Assembly: GCA_001803705.1 (NCBI GenBank)
Contig: MHDY01000230.1
Span: 502 to 51,585, forward strand
Length of the DNA: 51,084 nt
Reading direction: 5' to 3'
Source of the DNA: Nitrospirae bacterium GWC2_56_14
GTDB lineage: Bacteria; Nitrospirota; UBA9217
Shown: in pieces, positions 41,975 to 50,816 of the stretch
Layout: each line of letters begins with the position of its first letter
Position numbering within the stretch: position 1 is the first letter of the stretch
Translations under genes and position numbers: made by a program
The notes under the pieces: model-generated
Told to the model about the DNA's origin: nothing
Database searches by the model: none
What the model saw: the letters and a program-made list of their open reading frames with translations, nothing else

Positions 41975-44653
41975 ATGCGATTATTCGGTGACCACCTGGA
42001 CCGGAAGAAGACCGCCCGGTCCCTTCTCCTGGGCCTCGCGGGGTTCTTCGGCGTCTTTTATTCCTTCAGTGTCCCATACCCGCCCCACACGATCTCGTTC
42101 ATCTGGAGCCTTTTCCTGCCCCTGCTTGCGGTGCTGGCGTACGGCAGGCGCGCTGCCGTCATTGTGGTGACGTTCGGCGGGATGGGGTTCTTCCCGTTCT
42201 TCCTCTGGCCGACCAACGGGTGGGCCAATCTGGTCAACGTGTTTATCTATGGCAGCTGGTATATCATCCATGGGTACGCGGCGGACCTGCGGCGGACCCG
42301 TCCGGCCTACTGGAATAATATTTACAGCGTCCAGGTACTCTGCTCGGCGGTCTATACGGTCCTTTTGGTGACGATTTTCCCTTTGCTCTTCACGATCAAT
42401 CCGACCTTCTGGTCCGCCGCTGCGCCCGCGTTCCTCCCGGCTGCGGTCGCCCAGAGCATAGCGGTCAAGCAGGCCCTCCTGATGTTCGGCGCCCTGTTCC
42501 TCTGCGACCTGCTCTTGAACGTGCGCGTGGTTCCCCGGCTGCTCGGTCTTCCGGTCCCGTCTTCGGCGCGTTTCACCCCGCGGGTCACGGTTGCATCCAT
42601 CCTGATCAGTCTCCTCGTCGTGATCGCCGACCAGGTGTTGGAGATCTCTTTTACGCAGCAGGACCTGGACCAGGCCGTCAAGCATGCCGTCGATGCGGAG
42701 CACAGGCGGATGGTGTTCCTGATCGCGCTCCTCAGCACGGCGGCCGGACTGCAACTGGCAAAGTACCTGGGGCGGCGGCATGACGCGGAGGAGGCCCATC
42801 GGGTCAGCCAGGAGCGGTTCAGCGCGATCTTCGATTCGGTCAACGATGCCATCATCATCCATGACGCGGACACCGGCGCGATCCTGGACGTGAACCAGGC
42901 GATGACCGGCATGTTCGGGTATCCCCGGGAAGAAGCCTGCGGGATGACGATGGAGGCGTTAAGCTCCGGCGATCCGCCCTATACGCAGCGGGACGCCGTC
43001 GCCTGGATCACGAGGGCCTCTTCGGGAAAACCGCAGCTTTTCGAATGGCGCTACCGGCATAAGGACGGCCGCCTGTTCTGGGGCGAGGTCAACATGCGCC
43101 GTGCCGCGATCGGGGGCCTGAACAGCGTGCTGGTGGTGGTGCGGGACATTACCCAGAGAAAACTCGTTGAGCAGAAGCTGCATGAGAGCGAGCGGCTCTA
43201 CCGGATGCTTTTTGACACGGCCGGAGACGCCATCTTCCTGATGCAGGGGTCACGGTTCGTCGACTGCAATAATAAGGCGTTGGAGATGTTCGGATGCTCC
43301 TGGGAGCAGATCCTGGGGGAGACGCCCGCCCGGTTCTCCCCGCCGGTCCAGCCGGACGGCCGTGATTCCGGGGAAAAGGCCCTCGAAAAGATCGCGGCTG
43401 CCATTTCGGGCGAACCTCAAACTTTTGAATGGAAGCACAGCAGGGCCGACGGCACCCTCTTTGATGCGGAAGTAAGCCTGAACCGGGTCGACCTGAGCTA
43501 CGGCGTGCGGCTGCAGATCATTGTCCGGGACATTAGTGAACGGAAACAGGCCGAAGAGGAGCGGGAACGGCTCATCGCGGACATTCGGCACGCCCTGGGG
43601 GCGGTCAGCCGCTCGCAAAAGGAGTGGCAGGACACGTTCGACAGCATTACGGACCTCATATCGATCCATGACCGGAACTTTACCATCGTCAGGGTCAACA
43701 AGGCCTTCGCCGAGCATGTCGGGTTGCCGTATCAGCAGGTGATCGGCAGGAAGTGCTATGAGCTGTTCCACGCCGCCGCTGCCCCGTTGCACGACTGCCC
43801 GCATGCGCGGACACTGGCCGACGGAAAGCCCGCGACAGGAGAGGACGTGGACCCGGTCTCCGGCAAGACGCTGCGCATCGCCACCTACCCCTACTACGCG
43901 CCTGACGGAAGCCTGCTCGGCTCCATCCATATCGCCCGGGACATCACGGAGGATAAGGAACGGGAAATGAAAATGATCATGACCGAGCGGCTTGCTTCGC
44001 TGGGCCAGATGGCTTCGGGCATTGCCCATGAGATCAACAATCCGCTGGAGTCGGTCATGATCAGCGCGGAAATGCTGCTCCTGCGGGTTGCCAAAGACAA
44101 CTACGACCATGCCCAGTTCGAGAAATACCTCAAGATCATCGATGAAGAAGTGCTGCGCTGCAGGGATATTACGAGCAACATGCTCTCGTTCTCGCGCCAG
44201 ACGACGCTGAGCAAATCCGACCTGGACGTGCATCTGCTGCTCGACAAGTCCATCGATCTCGTGGGCTACCAGGGAAGACTGAAGAATGTGACCGTGACAA
44301 AAAAATACGGAGAACGGCTTCTGGTCAGCGGGAACGAGGGCGAACTGCGGCAGGTCTTTCTCGTGCTTCTCATAAACGCCCTGGACGCCATGGAGAACAA
44401 GGGCGCGATCACGATCGGGACCGGAACACAGGCGGGCAGCGCATGGGTCACGATCAGCGATACCGGCCCGGGGATCGCCCCGGAGCATCTGCAGAAGATA
44501 TTCCATCCCTTCTTTTCCACGAAGACCGAGAGAGGAGGCACCGGACTCGGTCTTTCCATTGCCCATCGCATCATCGCCAATCATGGCGGTTCTCTTACGG
44601 TGTTCTCCGAACAGGGCCGCGGCGCGGCATTCACCATAACCCTTCCCCTCTGA
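41975..44653 (+). CDS. Membrane PAS sensor histidine kinase
   Basis: This 892-residue protein has an N-terminal integral-membrane sensor of about eight helices (FFGVFYSFSVPY, FIWSLFLPLLAVLAY and so on), resembling MASE-type domains. Three PAS domains follow (from about 280, 405 and 545), the third with cysteines in KCYELFH and HDCPHARTL. The kinase core has His685 (ASGIAHEINNPLESV), an N box LLINALDAME, and DTGPGIAPEH with GTGLGLSIAHRI. I chose the ATG at 41975 (AAGGA about eight bases upstream) over a TTG at 41930. It is probably an operon partner of the NtrC-type regulator upstream. The signal sensed is unknown. Confidence 0.9.
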   Translation: MRLFGDHLDRKKTARSLLLGLAGFFGVFYSFSVPYPPHTISFIWSLFLPLLAVLAYGRRAAVIVVTFGGMGFFPFFLWPTNGWANLVNVFIYGSWYIIHGYAADLRRTRPAYWNNIYSVQVLCSAVYTVLLVTIFPLLFTINPTFWSAAAPAFLPAAVAQSIAVKQALLMFGALFLCDLLLNVRVVPRLLGLPVPSSARFTPRVTVASILISLLVVIADQVLEISFTQQDLDQAVKHAVDAEHRRMVFLIALLSTAAGLQLAKYLGRRHDAEEAHRVSQERFSAIFDSVNDAIIIHDADTGAILDVNQAMTGMFGYPREEACGMTMEALSSGDPPYTQRDAVAWITRASSGKPQLFEWRYRHKDGRLFWGEVNMRRAAIGGLNSVLVVVRDITQRKLVEQKLHESERLYRMLFDTAGDAIFLMQGSRFVDCNNKALEMFGCSWEQILGETPARFSPPVQPDGRDSGEKALEKIAAAISGEPQTFEWKHSRADGTLFDAEVSLNRVDLSYGVRLQIIVRDISERKQAEEERERLIADIRHALGAVSRSQKEWQDTFDSITDLISIHDRNFTIVRVNKAFAEHVGLPYQQVIGRKCYELFHAAAAPLHDCPHARTLADGKPATGEDVDPVSGKTLRIATYPYYAPDGSLLGSIHIARDITEDKEREMKMIMTERLASLGQMASGIAHEINNPLESVMISAEMLLLRVAKDNYDHAQFEKYLKIIDEEVLRCRDITSNMLSFSRQTTLSKSDLDVHLLLDKSIDLVGYQGRLKNVTVTKKYGERLLVSGNEGELRQVFLVLLINALDAMENKGAITIGTGTQAGSAWVTISDTGPGIAPEHLQKIFHPFFSTKTERGGTGLGLSIAHRIIANHGGSLTVFSEQGRGAAFTITLPL

Positions 44654-44659
44654 CCCTCT

Positions 44660-44895
44660 GACGTAATGTAAAATCCAACCACAGAGATCACAGAGAGTCT
44701 TTAAATCTCAAAATGGTTGAGGCTTTTTACCGGCCTCTCCCTCTGTGCCCTTCTTCGTCAGTATTTTCTCAGTTACTGCTTCCTCAAATTTTCAAGAATG
44801 GTCTTATTGTTGAGTCGGTTAATAGCACAGAGCACTTCTCCGTGCTCACTGCGGTTTCATACTTGTTTCTCCGGTTTTCATGAAACTTTTAACAC
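44660..44895. repeat. Dispersed repeat copy B (pair with 22327-22564)
   Basis: These 236 bases match copy A over their full length in the same orientation, with scattered base changes and small indels. Shared blocks include ATGGTT(A/G)AGGCTTTTTACCGG, TCAAGAATGGTCTTATTG and CACTTCTCCGTGC. The ends AACCACAGAG and CACTGCGGTT are partly complementary. The unit follows the kinase stop by seven bases. Confidence 0.85.
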
Positions 44896-44918
44896 TACCC
44901 CCTCTGCAGTTTCGCAAC

Positions 44919-44929
44919 GACAAGTTGTC
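44919..44929. promoter_or_regulatory. Palindrome upstream of a sigma-54 promoter
   Basis: GACAAGTTGTC is symmetric, inside a longer imperfect dyad (CGCA...TGCG, 44913-44934), about 75 bases upstream of the sigma-54 box at 45004. Its CAAGTTG core is shared with 27927-27939. Confidence 0.4.
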
Positions 44930-45003
44930 ATGCGCCTTGACAAGGTGTTCCCCATTTTCCTTTTTGTTTGCAGAGACCCCTTGAATAATCAGTAAGTTTT
45001 GAG

Positions 45004-45019
45004 TGGCATTTCACTTGCA
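45004..45019 (+). promoter_or_regulatory. Sigma-54 promoter of the HD-GYP/cheA operon
   Basis: TGGCAT-TTCAC-TTGCA matches the sigma-54 consensus apart from one base, with correct GG-GC spacing. It also resembles the - strand box at 27714-27729. The start near 45031 is about 47 bases before the ATG at 45078. Confidence 0.72.
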
Positions 45020-45077
45020 TTCTCCCGTCGAGTGCGCGCGGCTCTCTGCGCTTGTGTCGGGAACACAGGGGATAACC

Positions 45078-46112
45078 ATGGTGAAAAAAGCAACGAGAAT
45101 ACTGCTTGTCGACGATGAGGTGAACATCCTGCATGTGCTCACCGACATCCTGCGCGAGATGGATTGCTACGTAAGGACCGCCAACAGACCGGAGGAAGCG
45201 CTTCGTTTGATGAACGAAGAGTCCTTTGACATCGCTTTTGTCGATAATTTTCTCGGCTCGATCGAAGGGATCCAGCTCATCGAGCAGATGGGCAGGATGG
45301 ATCCGGACCTGCATTATGTGCTCATGACCGGAAATCCGAACATCGATCTTGCCATTGCTTCCCTCAAGAAAGGCGTTGCCGATTTCCTGCGCAAGCCCTT
45401 CCGGATCGAGGATATCCTGATCAGCATCGATCATGTGAACAGAAAAAGGGAGTTGGAGCAACAGCGCAAAGAGCTCATGAGCGTTCTTGAGCTGAAGGTG
45501 CAGGAAAAGACCGATGAGTTGAAACAGATATATCTGTCGGTCCTGGTTACGTTGTCGCGCACGGTGGAAAAAAAAGACCTGGGAACATACGGCCATAGTA
45601 TGCGGGTCAGCCATATATCCGGCCGGATCGCGCAAGGCCTCGCCCTTTCCGCGCAAGAGGTGGATGATGTCAAAGCCGCATCGTTGCTCCATGATATCGG
45701 CAAGATCGGGATCAGCGACTGCATTCTGGCGAAGCAGGGGCCGCTCACAGAAGAGGAGTCCGGCATCGTTCGCAGCCATACCCGGAAAGGGGTGGAGATC
45801 CTGCAGCCGCTGAAGCAATTCGAGGCGCTGCTGCCCGCGATCCTGTATCATCATGAGCGGTACGACGGTTCGGGGTACCCTGCGGGCCTGTCGGGCGATG
45901 TTGTCCCGCTTTCGGCGCGGATCATCGCCGTGGCCGACACCTATGACGCGATCCTGTCGGATCGGCCCTACCGGCCGGCGGCCACGCACGACAAAGCCAT
46001 GCAGGAGCTTCGCGCCTGGTCGGGAAAACAGTTCGACGCCCGGGTGGTGAGCGTTTTTGACCGTATCATGCACGAGGAAGAAGACAAAGCCGCTTTAGCG
46101 AGGACCGCATAA
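45078..46112 (+). CDS. Response regulator with HD-GYP c-di-GMP phosphodiesterase domain (RpfG type)
   Basis: The 344-residue protein has a receiver (VDDE, phospho-acceptor Asp56 in FVDNFLG, RKPF at 105-108) and a coiled-coil linker. A complete HD-GYP domain follows: YGHSMRVSH, HDIGK (205-209), HHERYDGSGYP (258-268) and ADTYDAILSDRPYR. Phosphorylation should control hydrolysis of cyclic di-GMP. AGGGGA precedes the ATG. Its stop overlaps the cheA start (TAATG), so CheA is the likely kinase. This ties the chemosensory array to c-di-GMP rather than only to flagella. Confidence 0.93.
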   Translation: MVKKATRILLVDDEVNILHVLTDILREMDCYVRTANRPEEALRLMNEESFDIAFVDNFLGSIEGIQLIEQMGRMDPDLHYVLMTGNPNIDLAIASLKKGVADFLRKPFRIEDILISIDHVNRKRELEQQRKELMSVLELKVQEKTDELKQIYLSVLVTLSRTVEKKDLGTYGHSMRVSHISGRIAQGLALSAQEVDDVKAASLLHDIGKIGISDCILAKQGPLTEEESGIVRSHTRKGVEILQPLKQFEALLPAILYHHERYDGSGYPAGLSGDVVPLSARIIAVADTYDAILSDRPYRPAATHDKAMQELRAWSGKQFDARVVSVFDRIMHEEEDKAALARTA

Positions 46113-48193
46113 TGGAAGAGCCAAGAGACAGCCAGGACGAGGATTCGCCGGAGTATATGGCCGCCAGGCTCCGGGAACTGTTCCGGGAGGAAGCCTACGA
46201 GCTGATCGCCGAGCTCGAGAGCGCCGTGCTGGAGATCGAAAAAACGCCCGATGACCGGGAGCAGATTGCCCGGGTCTTCAGGGCGCTGCATACGATCAAG
46301 GGGTCCGGCGCGGCCTGCGGGTTGGATGCTATGGTGCGCTTTACCCATGAGATCGAGACGTTTTTCGACCTCGTGCGGAAGGGAAAGATCACGCTTACCA
46401 GGGAGCTCATCGATCTGACCCTCGCGGCCCGCGACCAGATCAAAGCCATGCTCGACACGTGCTATTTCGAAGGGACCACGGACGAGGCGAAGGGGCGAAG
46501 GATCATCGCGGCGTTTCAAGAGCATAGTGTTGGAAAGGGCGCGGCGGCAAAGGACGCTTTGCCATCCGGCGAAGAGGCGCGGTCCGGTTGCCGGGTGCGG
46601 CCGGTCCTGGAAGAGGAAAAGACCTATCGCATCAGGTTCCATCCGTCGCAGGCCACGGGCGCTGCGGACCCGGACCCGTCCGGGTTCATCAATGAGCTTG
46701 CGGAGCTCGGCACCTGCGCGGTCGTGGCCAGGATGGATGCTCTTTCTTCTCCCACCGGGTCTCCCTGCTGGGAGGTGCTGCTGGTAACGCGCTGGGGGAT
46801 CGATGCCATTCAGGACGTCTTCATTCTGGTCAAGGACCAGTGGGAACTGACGATCGAGGTCTCTCCCGGGCAGGGCCGTGAGAAGAACGAACCACCGATG
46901 GTCAACGTCCAGCGGTCATGCACCGGAGACGAGGCGGGGACGAAGACAGCTCCGTCGTCTCCGCAGGCGCCTTCACAGCAGGGACAGGAGGTCCCGTTCG
47001 GTAGCGCGCATGCCGTCCTGTCAAGCATCCGCGTTGCAACGGGCAAACTGGACACCCTGGTCGACCTCGTGGGCGAGCTCGTGACGATCCAGGCGCGCCT
47101 CAGCCTGACAGCGCTTTCCCGGGGCGTGCCCGAGTTCATTTCCATTGCCGAAGAGGTGGAGCGGCTGACCGGAAATCTCCGCGACGAAGCCATGAGCATC
47201 CGCATGATGCCCATCGGAGCGACGTTCAGCAGGTTCAAGCGCCTGGTGCGGGACCTTGCGCAGGAGCTGGGAAAAGAGGTTGTGCTGGTCACCGAGGGTG
47301 CGGAGACCGAATTGGACAAGACGGTCATCGAGCGTCTGGGAGACCCGCTCATGCACCTCATCCGCAACAGCATCGGCCACGGCATCGAATCGCCCGGGGC
47401 CCGCGCCGGGGCCGGCAAACCAACAACAGGCACGGTGGTCCTTTCCGCGGCGCACTCCGGAGCGCACGTCCTGATCCAGATCAAGGACGATGGGGCCGGT
47501 TTCGACCTCGGGACGATCCGCGCAAAGGGTGTTGAGCGCGGCCTTGTCCGGGAGGGAGAGGATCTCTCGGAGAAAGAGCTCCTGTCGCTCGTTTTTCTGC
47601 CGGGCTTTTCAACGGCGAAAACCGTCACGAACATTTCGGGGCGCGGCGTGGGGCTCGACGTGGTCAAGCGGTCCATCGATTCCCTGGGCGGGACGGTCAT
47701 GGTCAGGAACAACGAGAAGGCCGGGGCCACCATGGTGCTGAAACTGCCGCTCACGCTCGCGATCATCGACGGGTTCCTCACCGAGGCCGGCGCGGAGCGA
47801 TATGTTTTTCCGCTCTCCCTGGTGGAGGAATGCGTTGAACTGACCGCTGCCGGGTCCGCGGCAGGCAACGGCAGGCATATGATCAACGTGCGCGGCCATA
47901 TTGTGCCCTATGTGCGGCTGCGGGAACAGTTCAGCATCACGGGAACGCCGCCGTCCATTGAGCAGATCGTGATCGCGCGGGTAGATGACAAACGGGTCGG
48001 TTTTGTGGTGGACCAGGTGATCGGCGGCCACCAGACCGTGATCAAGAACCTCGGTACGCTCTACCGGGAGGTCGAGGGTCTTTCGGGCGCTACCATCCTG
48101 GGTGACGGCACGGTGGCGCTCATTCTCGACGTGCCGAGGCTCGTTCAACGCGCCGAACAGGAGGAAGTTGCGCTGTGCAGCGGCAAGGGGTGA
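46112..48193 (+). CDS. cheA: CheA-type chemotaxis histidine kinase
   Basis: The 693-residue protein has an N-terminal Hpt domain with the phosphorylated His60 (HTIKGSG). A ~85-residue alpha/beta region follows (TYRIRFHPS to VFILVKDQWELTIEV), not obviously a CheY-binding P2. Next come the dimerisation helices (ATGKLDTLVDLVGELVTIQ) and an ATPase domain with HLIRNSIGHGIE, GRGVGLDVVKRSI and GATMVLKLPLTLAI. A C-terminal CheW-like regulatory domain ends it. The kinase is cytoplasmic, recruited to receptors by CheW. Its targets are probably the overlapping HD-GYP regulator and any CheY encoded beyond the window. Confidence 0.94.
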   Translation: MEEPRDSQDEDSPEYMAARLRELFREEAYELIAELESAVLEIEKTPDDREQIARVFRALHTIKGSGAACGLDAMVRFTHEIETFFDLVRKGKITLTRELIDLTLAARDQIKAMLDTCYFEGTTDEAKGRRIIAAFQEHSVGKGAAAKDALPSGEEARSGCRVRPVLEEEKTYRIRFHPSQATGAADPDPSGFINELAELGTCAVVARMDALSSPTGSPCWEVLLVTRWGIDAIQDVFILVKDQWELTIEVSPGQGREKNEPPMVNVQRSCTGDEAGTKTAPSSPQAPSQQGQEVPFGSAHAVLSSIRVATGKLDTLVDLVGELVTIQARLSLTALSRGVPEFISIAEEVERLTGNLRDEAMSIRMMPIGATFSRFKRLVRDLAQELGKEVVLVTEGAETELDKTVIERLGDPLMHLIRNSIGHGIESPGARAGAGKPTTGTVVLSAAHSGAHVLIQIKDDGAGFDLGTIRAKGVERGLVREGEDLSEKELLSLVFLPGFSTAKTVTNISGRGVGLDVVKRSIDSLGGTVMVRNNEKAGATMVLKLPLTLAIIDGFLTEAGAERYVFPLSLVEECVELTAAGSAAGNGRHMINVRGHIVPYVRLREQFSITGTPPSIEQIVIARVDDKRVGFVVDQVIGGHQTVIKNLGTLYREVEGLSGATILGDGTVALILDVPRLVQRAEQEEVALCSGKG

Positions 48194-48359
48194 TCATGCG
48201 GAGGAAGCGGATTTATTGATGAAAAGCCAGAACATCGGCGAGGATCACAGGTAAGGATGTGGCATTTGTCGAGATCAGCATTCAGCATGTTGGGAGATGG
48301 ATCCCGGTGTGAAAAAAAGAAAAAAGCAGAATACCATTCAACCGAAGGAGGAAACGAGC

Positions 48360-48923
48360 ATGACGAAAGCAGCGGCACAGGTAATGGCAGTGGCAGTCTT
48401 GGTATTGCTCTCAGGCGCAGTCTCCGCCGGAGAGAAGGCATCGCAAAAGGTGGTGGATCTTGGCCGCACAACCCTTCTGAAGGTCGGGACCGATCCCGTT
48501 ATTGTAAAAGCGGTGCGTGCAGAAAATGCGAAAGGAAAAACGCTGGCCCAGGTCAAGGATATGGACAAAAAATGGCTGGCAACGCCGGGCGTTGCCGACT
48601 ACATGAAGGCGCTCATGACCAATGAGTGCGGCGCCCGCCTGAAAGGCATCAAAAAATCCGCTCCCTATTACGAAGAGATTTTCGTCATGGACAATCAAGG
48701 GGCGAATGTCTGCATGAGCGATAAGACGTCGGACTACTGGCAGGGCGACGAGGACAAGTTCATCGAATCCTACAAAGGCGGCGCGGGAGCGGTGCATATT
48801 TCGGACGTCAAGTTCGACGAGAGTTCCCAATCCTACGTTGTCCAGGTGTCGGTGCCCGTAAAAGATGGCGGCAAAGTCATAGGCGCCATAACCTTTGGGC
48901 TCAACGCCGACAAGGTGCAGTAA
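48360..48923 (+). CDS. Stand-alone periplasmic Cache-domain sensor protein
   Basis: The 187-residue protein has a signal peptide (ends SGAVSA). The mature part is an almost bare single-Cache fold: a long helical start, YYEEIFVMDNQGANVC, the SDYWQGDEDKFIESY segment, then YVVQVSVPVKDGGKVIGAITFGLN. Such domains normally form the sensing part of receptors, but here there is no transmembrane or signalling domain. AGGAGG lies nine bases before the ATG. Placed between cheA and an MCP, it may be a periplasmic ligand-binding partner of that receptor. That role is inferred. Confidence 0.82.
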   Translation: MTKAAAQVMAVAVLVLLSGAVSAGEKASQKVVDLGRTTLLKVGTDPVIVKAVRAENAKGKTLAQVKDMDKKWLATPGVADYMKALMTNECGARLKGIKKSAPYYEEIFVMDNQGANVCMSDKTSDYWQGDEDKFIESYKGGAGAVHISDVKFDESSQSYVVQVSVPVKDGGKVIGAITFGLNADKVQ

Positions 48924-48984
48924 TCTGCGGGCGGTGGGCGCAAAAACCCGCATTACACCTGCAACCATGAAGGAGGGGGAGATA

Positions 48985-50700
48985 ATGAAATGGTTCATCA
49001 ATCTGAAAATAGGCAGCAAGTTGATGCTCGGATTCGGCATCATGATCGTCTTGATGGGGATCATCGGGTTCTCCGGCTATCGGGGCGCCAGCGCCATCAA
49101 CGGCGAGTTGGAAGAGATTTTCAATGTAAGAATGCCCGCACTTGATTATCTGGTCGAGGCCGACCGGGACCTGCAGCAGCTGCTTGTGGCGGAGCGCTCC
49201 ATGGTGTTTGCGGCAGTCGATTCAGAGGTGTTCAATCAACTGGTCAAGGATTATGAAGAAAACCTTGGGCAGTCGGACGAGCGGTGGCAGAAATATAAGT
49301 CCCTTCCTCGCCTGACGGCAAAGGAAACCGAGATGTTCCCCCGGTACGACAAGGCCCGGGAAGAGTGGAAGGCGCTTTCCCGCAAGGTGGTAGACGGGCG
49401 CAAGGAAGACTCGAGCGACGGGCGCAGGCTGGCCATCGACCTCACCCTGGGCGAGGCCCTGGCGAAGTTCAACGAAATGCGGGGCTATCTGAATGATCTG
49501 CAGGAAATCAACCTGGAGGTTGCGAAAGAAGCGAATCGGAATGCGGAGTCCACATATTCCGCAACAACGATATCCAGCATCACGGTTACGGGGCTCGGCA
49601 TACTGTTCGGCATCTTCCTCTCCCAGGTGATCAGCCGGGGGATCACCAAGCCCGTTTCGGATACCATGCTGGTGCTGGAGAAGGTGAGCGCGGGGCAACT
49701 GAATAACCGGCTCAATGAAGACCGCGAGGACGAACTGGGGCAGATGGCCAAGGCGCTCAATCGCATGACATCGAAGCTCAACGAGATCGTAAGCAGTGTT
49801 CTGACGGCGTCGGGCAACGTGGCCTCCGGCAGTCAGCAGCTTTCGGCGAGCTCCGAGCAAATGTCCCAGGGGACGACGGAACAAGCGGCATCCGCTGAAG
49901 AGGCGTCATCGTCGGTGGAAGAGATGAGCGCCACGATCAAACAGAACGCCGACAATGCCCAGCAGACCGAAAAGATCGCCCTCAAATCCGCCCTGGACGC
50001 ACAGGAGAGCGGCAAGGCTGTGAGTGAAACCGTGAGCGCTATGAAGGACATTGCGGCAAAGATCTCGATCATCGAAGAGATCGCACGCCAGACCAACCTG
50101 CTGGCCCTGAACGCGGCGATCGAGGCGGCCCGCGCCGGCGAGCACGGCAAGGGCTTTGCCGTTGTGGCCTCGGAAGTTCGCAAGCTTGCCGAGCGGAGCC
50201 AGACCGCGGCCGGCGAGATCAGCAAGCTGTCGGCCTCCAGCGTCGATGTGGCGGAAAAGGCGGGAACCATGCTGGCCAGGCTTGTGCCGGACATCCAGAA
50301 GACGGCGGAGCTGGTGCAGGAGATCAGCGCGGCCAGCAAAGAGCAGAACTCGGGAGCAGACCAGATCAACAGCGCGATCCAGCAGCTCAACCAGGTGATC
50401 CAGCTGAACGCGGGCTCGACCGAGGAGATGGCGTCGACGGCCGAGGAACTTTCGTCCCAGGCAGAACAGCTGCAGGAGACCATATCCTTTTTCAAGGTGG
50501 AGGAAAACGGTTCCGGCAGGCCGGCACATGGCGGAACCGTACAAAAAGCGGTGAAGCCAGCCGTCCGTATGCAGCTTGCCCACGTGGCCTCCAAGGCCCC
50601 CAAGGCGGCAGCGGGGTTAAGGCGGGGTGTTCATTTGAACCTCGGCCACACAGAAAAGGCCGCGGGAGACAGCAGGGACTCGGAGTTTGAGAAATTCTAA
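48985..50700 (+). CDS. Methyl-accepting chemotaxis protein
   Basis: The 571-residue receptor has a first membrane helix (LMLGFGIMIVLMGIIGFSGY) and a four-helix-bundle periplasmic sensor (about 35-185). A second helix (SITVTGLGILFGIFL), a HAMP domain, and a cytoplasmic signalling hairpin follow, with the conserved tip EIARQTNLLALNAAIEAARA and GEHGKGFAVVASEVRKLAERS. The C-terminus has no CheR-docking pentapeptide. I chose the ATG at 48985, with AGGAGG 9-15 bases upstream, because the membrane helix follows directly. It lies downstream of the Cache protein and upstream of cheW in one operon. Confidence 0.95.
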   Translation: MKWFINLKIGSKLMLGFGIMIVLMGIIGFSGYRGASAINGELEEIFNVRMPALDYLVEADRDLQQLLVAERSMVFAAVDSEVFNQLVKDYEENLGQSDERWQKYKSLPRLTAKETEMFPRYDKAREEWKALSRKVVDGRKEDSSDGRRLAIDLTLGEALAKFNEMRGYLNDLQEINLEVAKEANRNAESTYSATTISSITVTGLGILFGIFLSQVISRGITKPVSDTMLVLEKVSAGQLNNRLNEDREDELGQMAKALNRMTSKLNEIVSSVLTASGNVASGSQQLSASSEQMSQGTTEQAASAEEASSSVEEMSATIKQNADNAQQTEKIALKSALDAQESGKAVSETVSAMKDIAAKISIIEEIARQTNLLALNAAIEAARAGEHGKGFAVVASEVRKLAERSQTAAGEISKLSASSVDVAEKAGTMLARLVPDIQKTAELVQEISAASKEQNSGADQINSAIQQLNQVIQLNAGSTEEMASTAEELSSQAEQLQETISFFKVEENGSGRPAHGGTVQKAVKPAVRMQLAHVASKAPKAAAGLRRGVHLNLGHTEKAAGDSRDSEFEKF

Positions 50701-50816
50701 TAAGCAGATGAAAGACAACGGACATTCGGAGGACAGGCTAAAGCGCGAGCTTATATTTTTGGTCTGTCTTTTGTTTGTCTGAATAGCTGATGTCTTTTTT
50801 CACAAGGAGGTAAGTC

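Noticed and set aside
48241..48300. TGGCAT at about 48260 as a sigma-54 promoter before the Cache gene
   Set aside because: No TTGC element follows at the required spacing.
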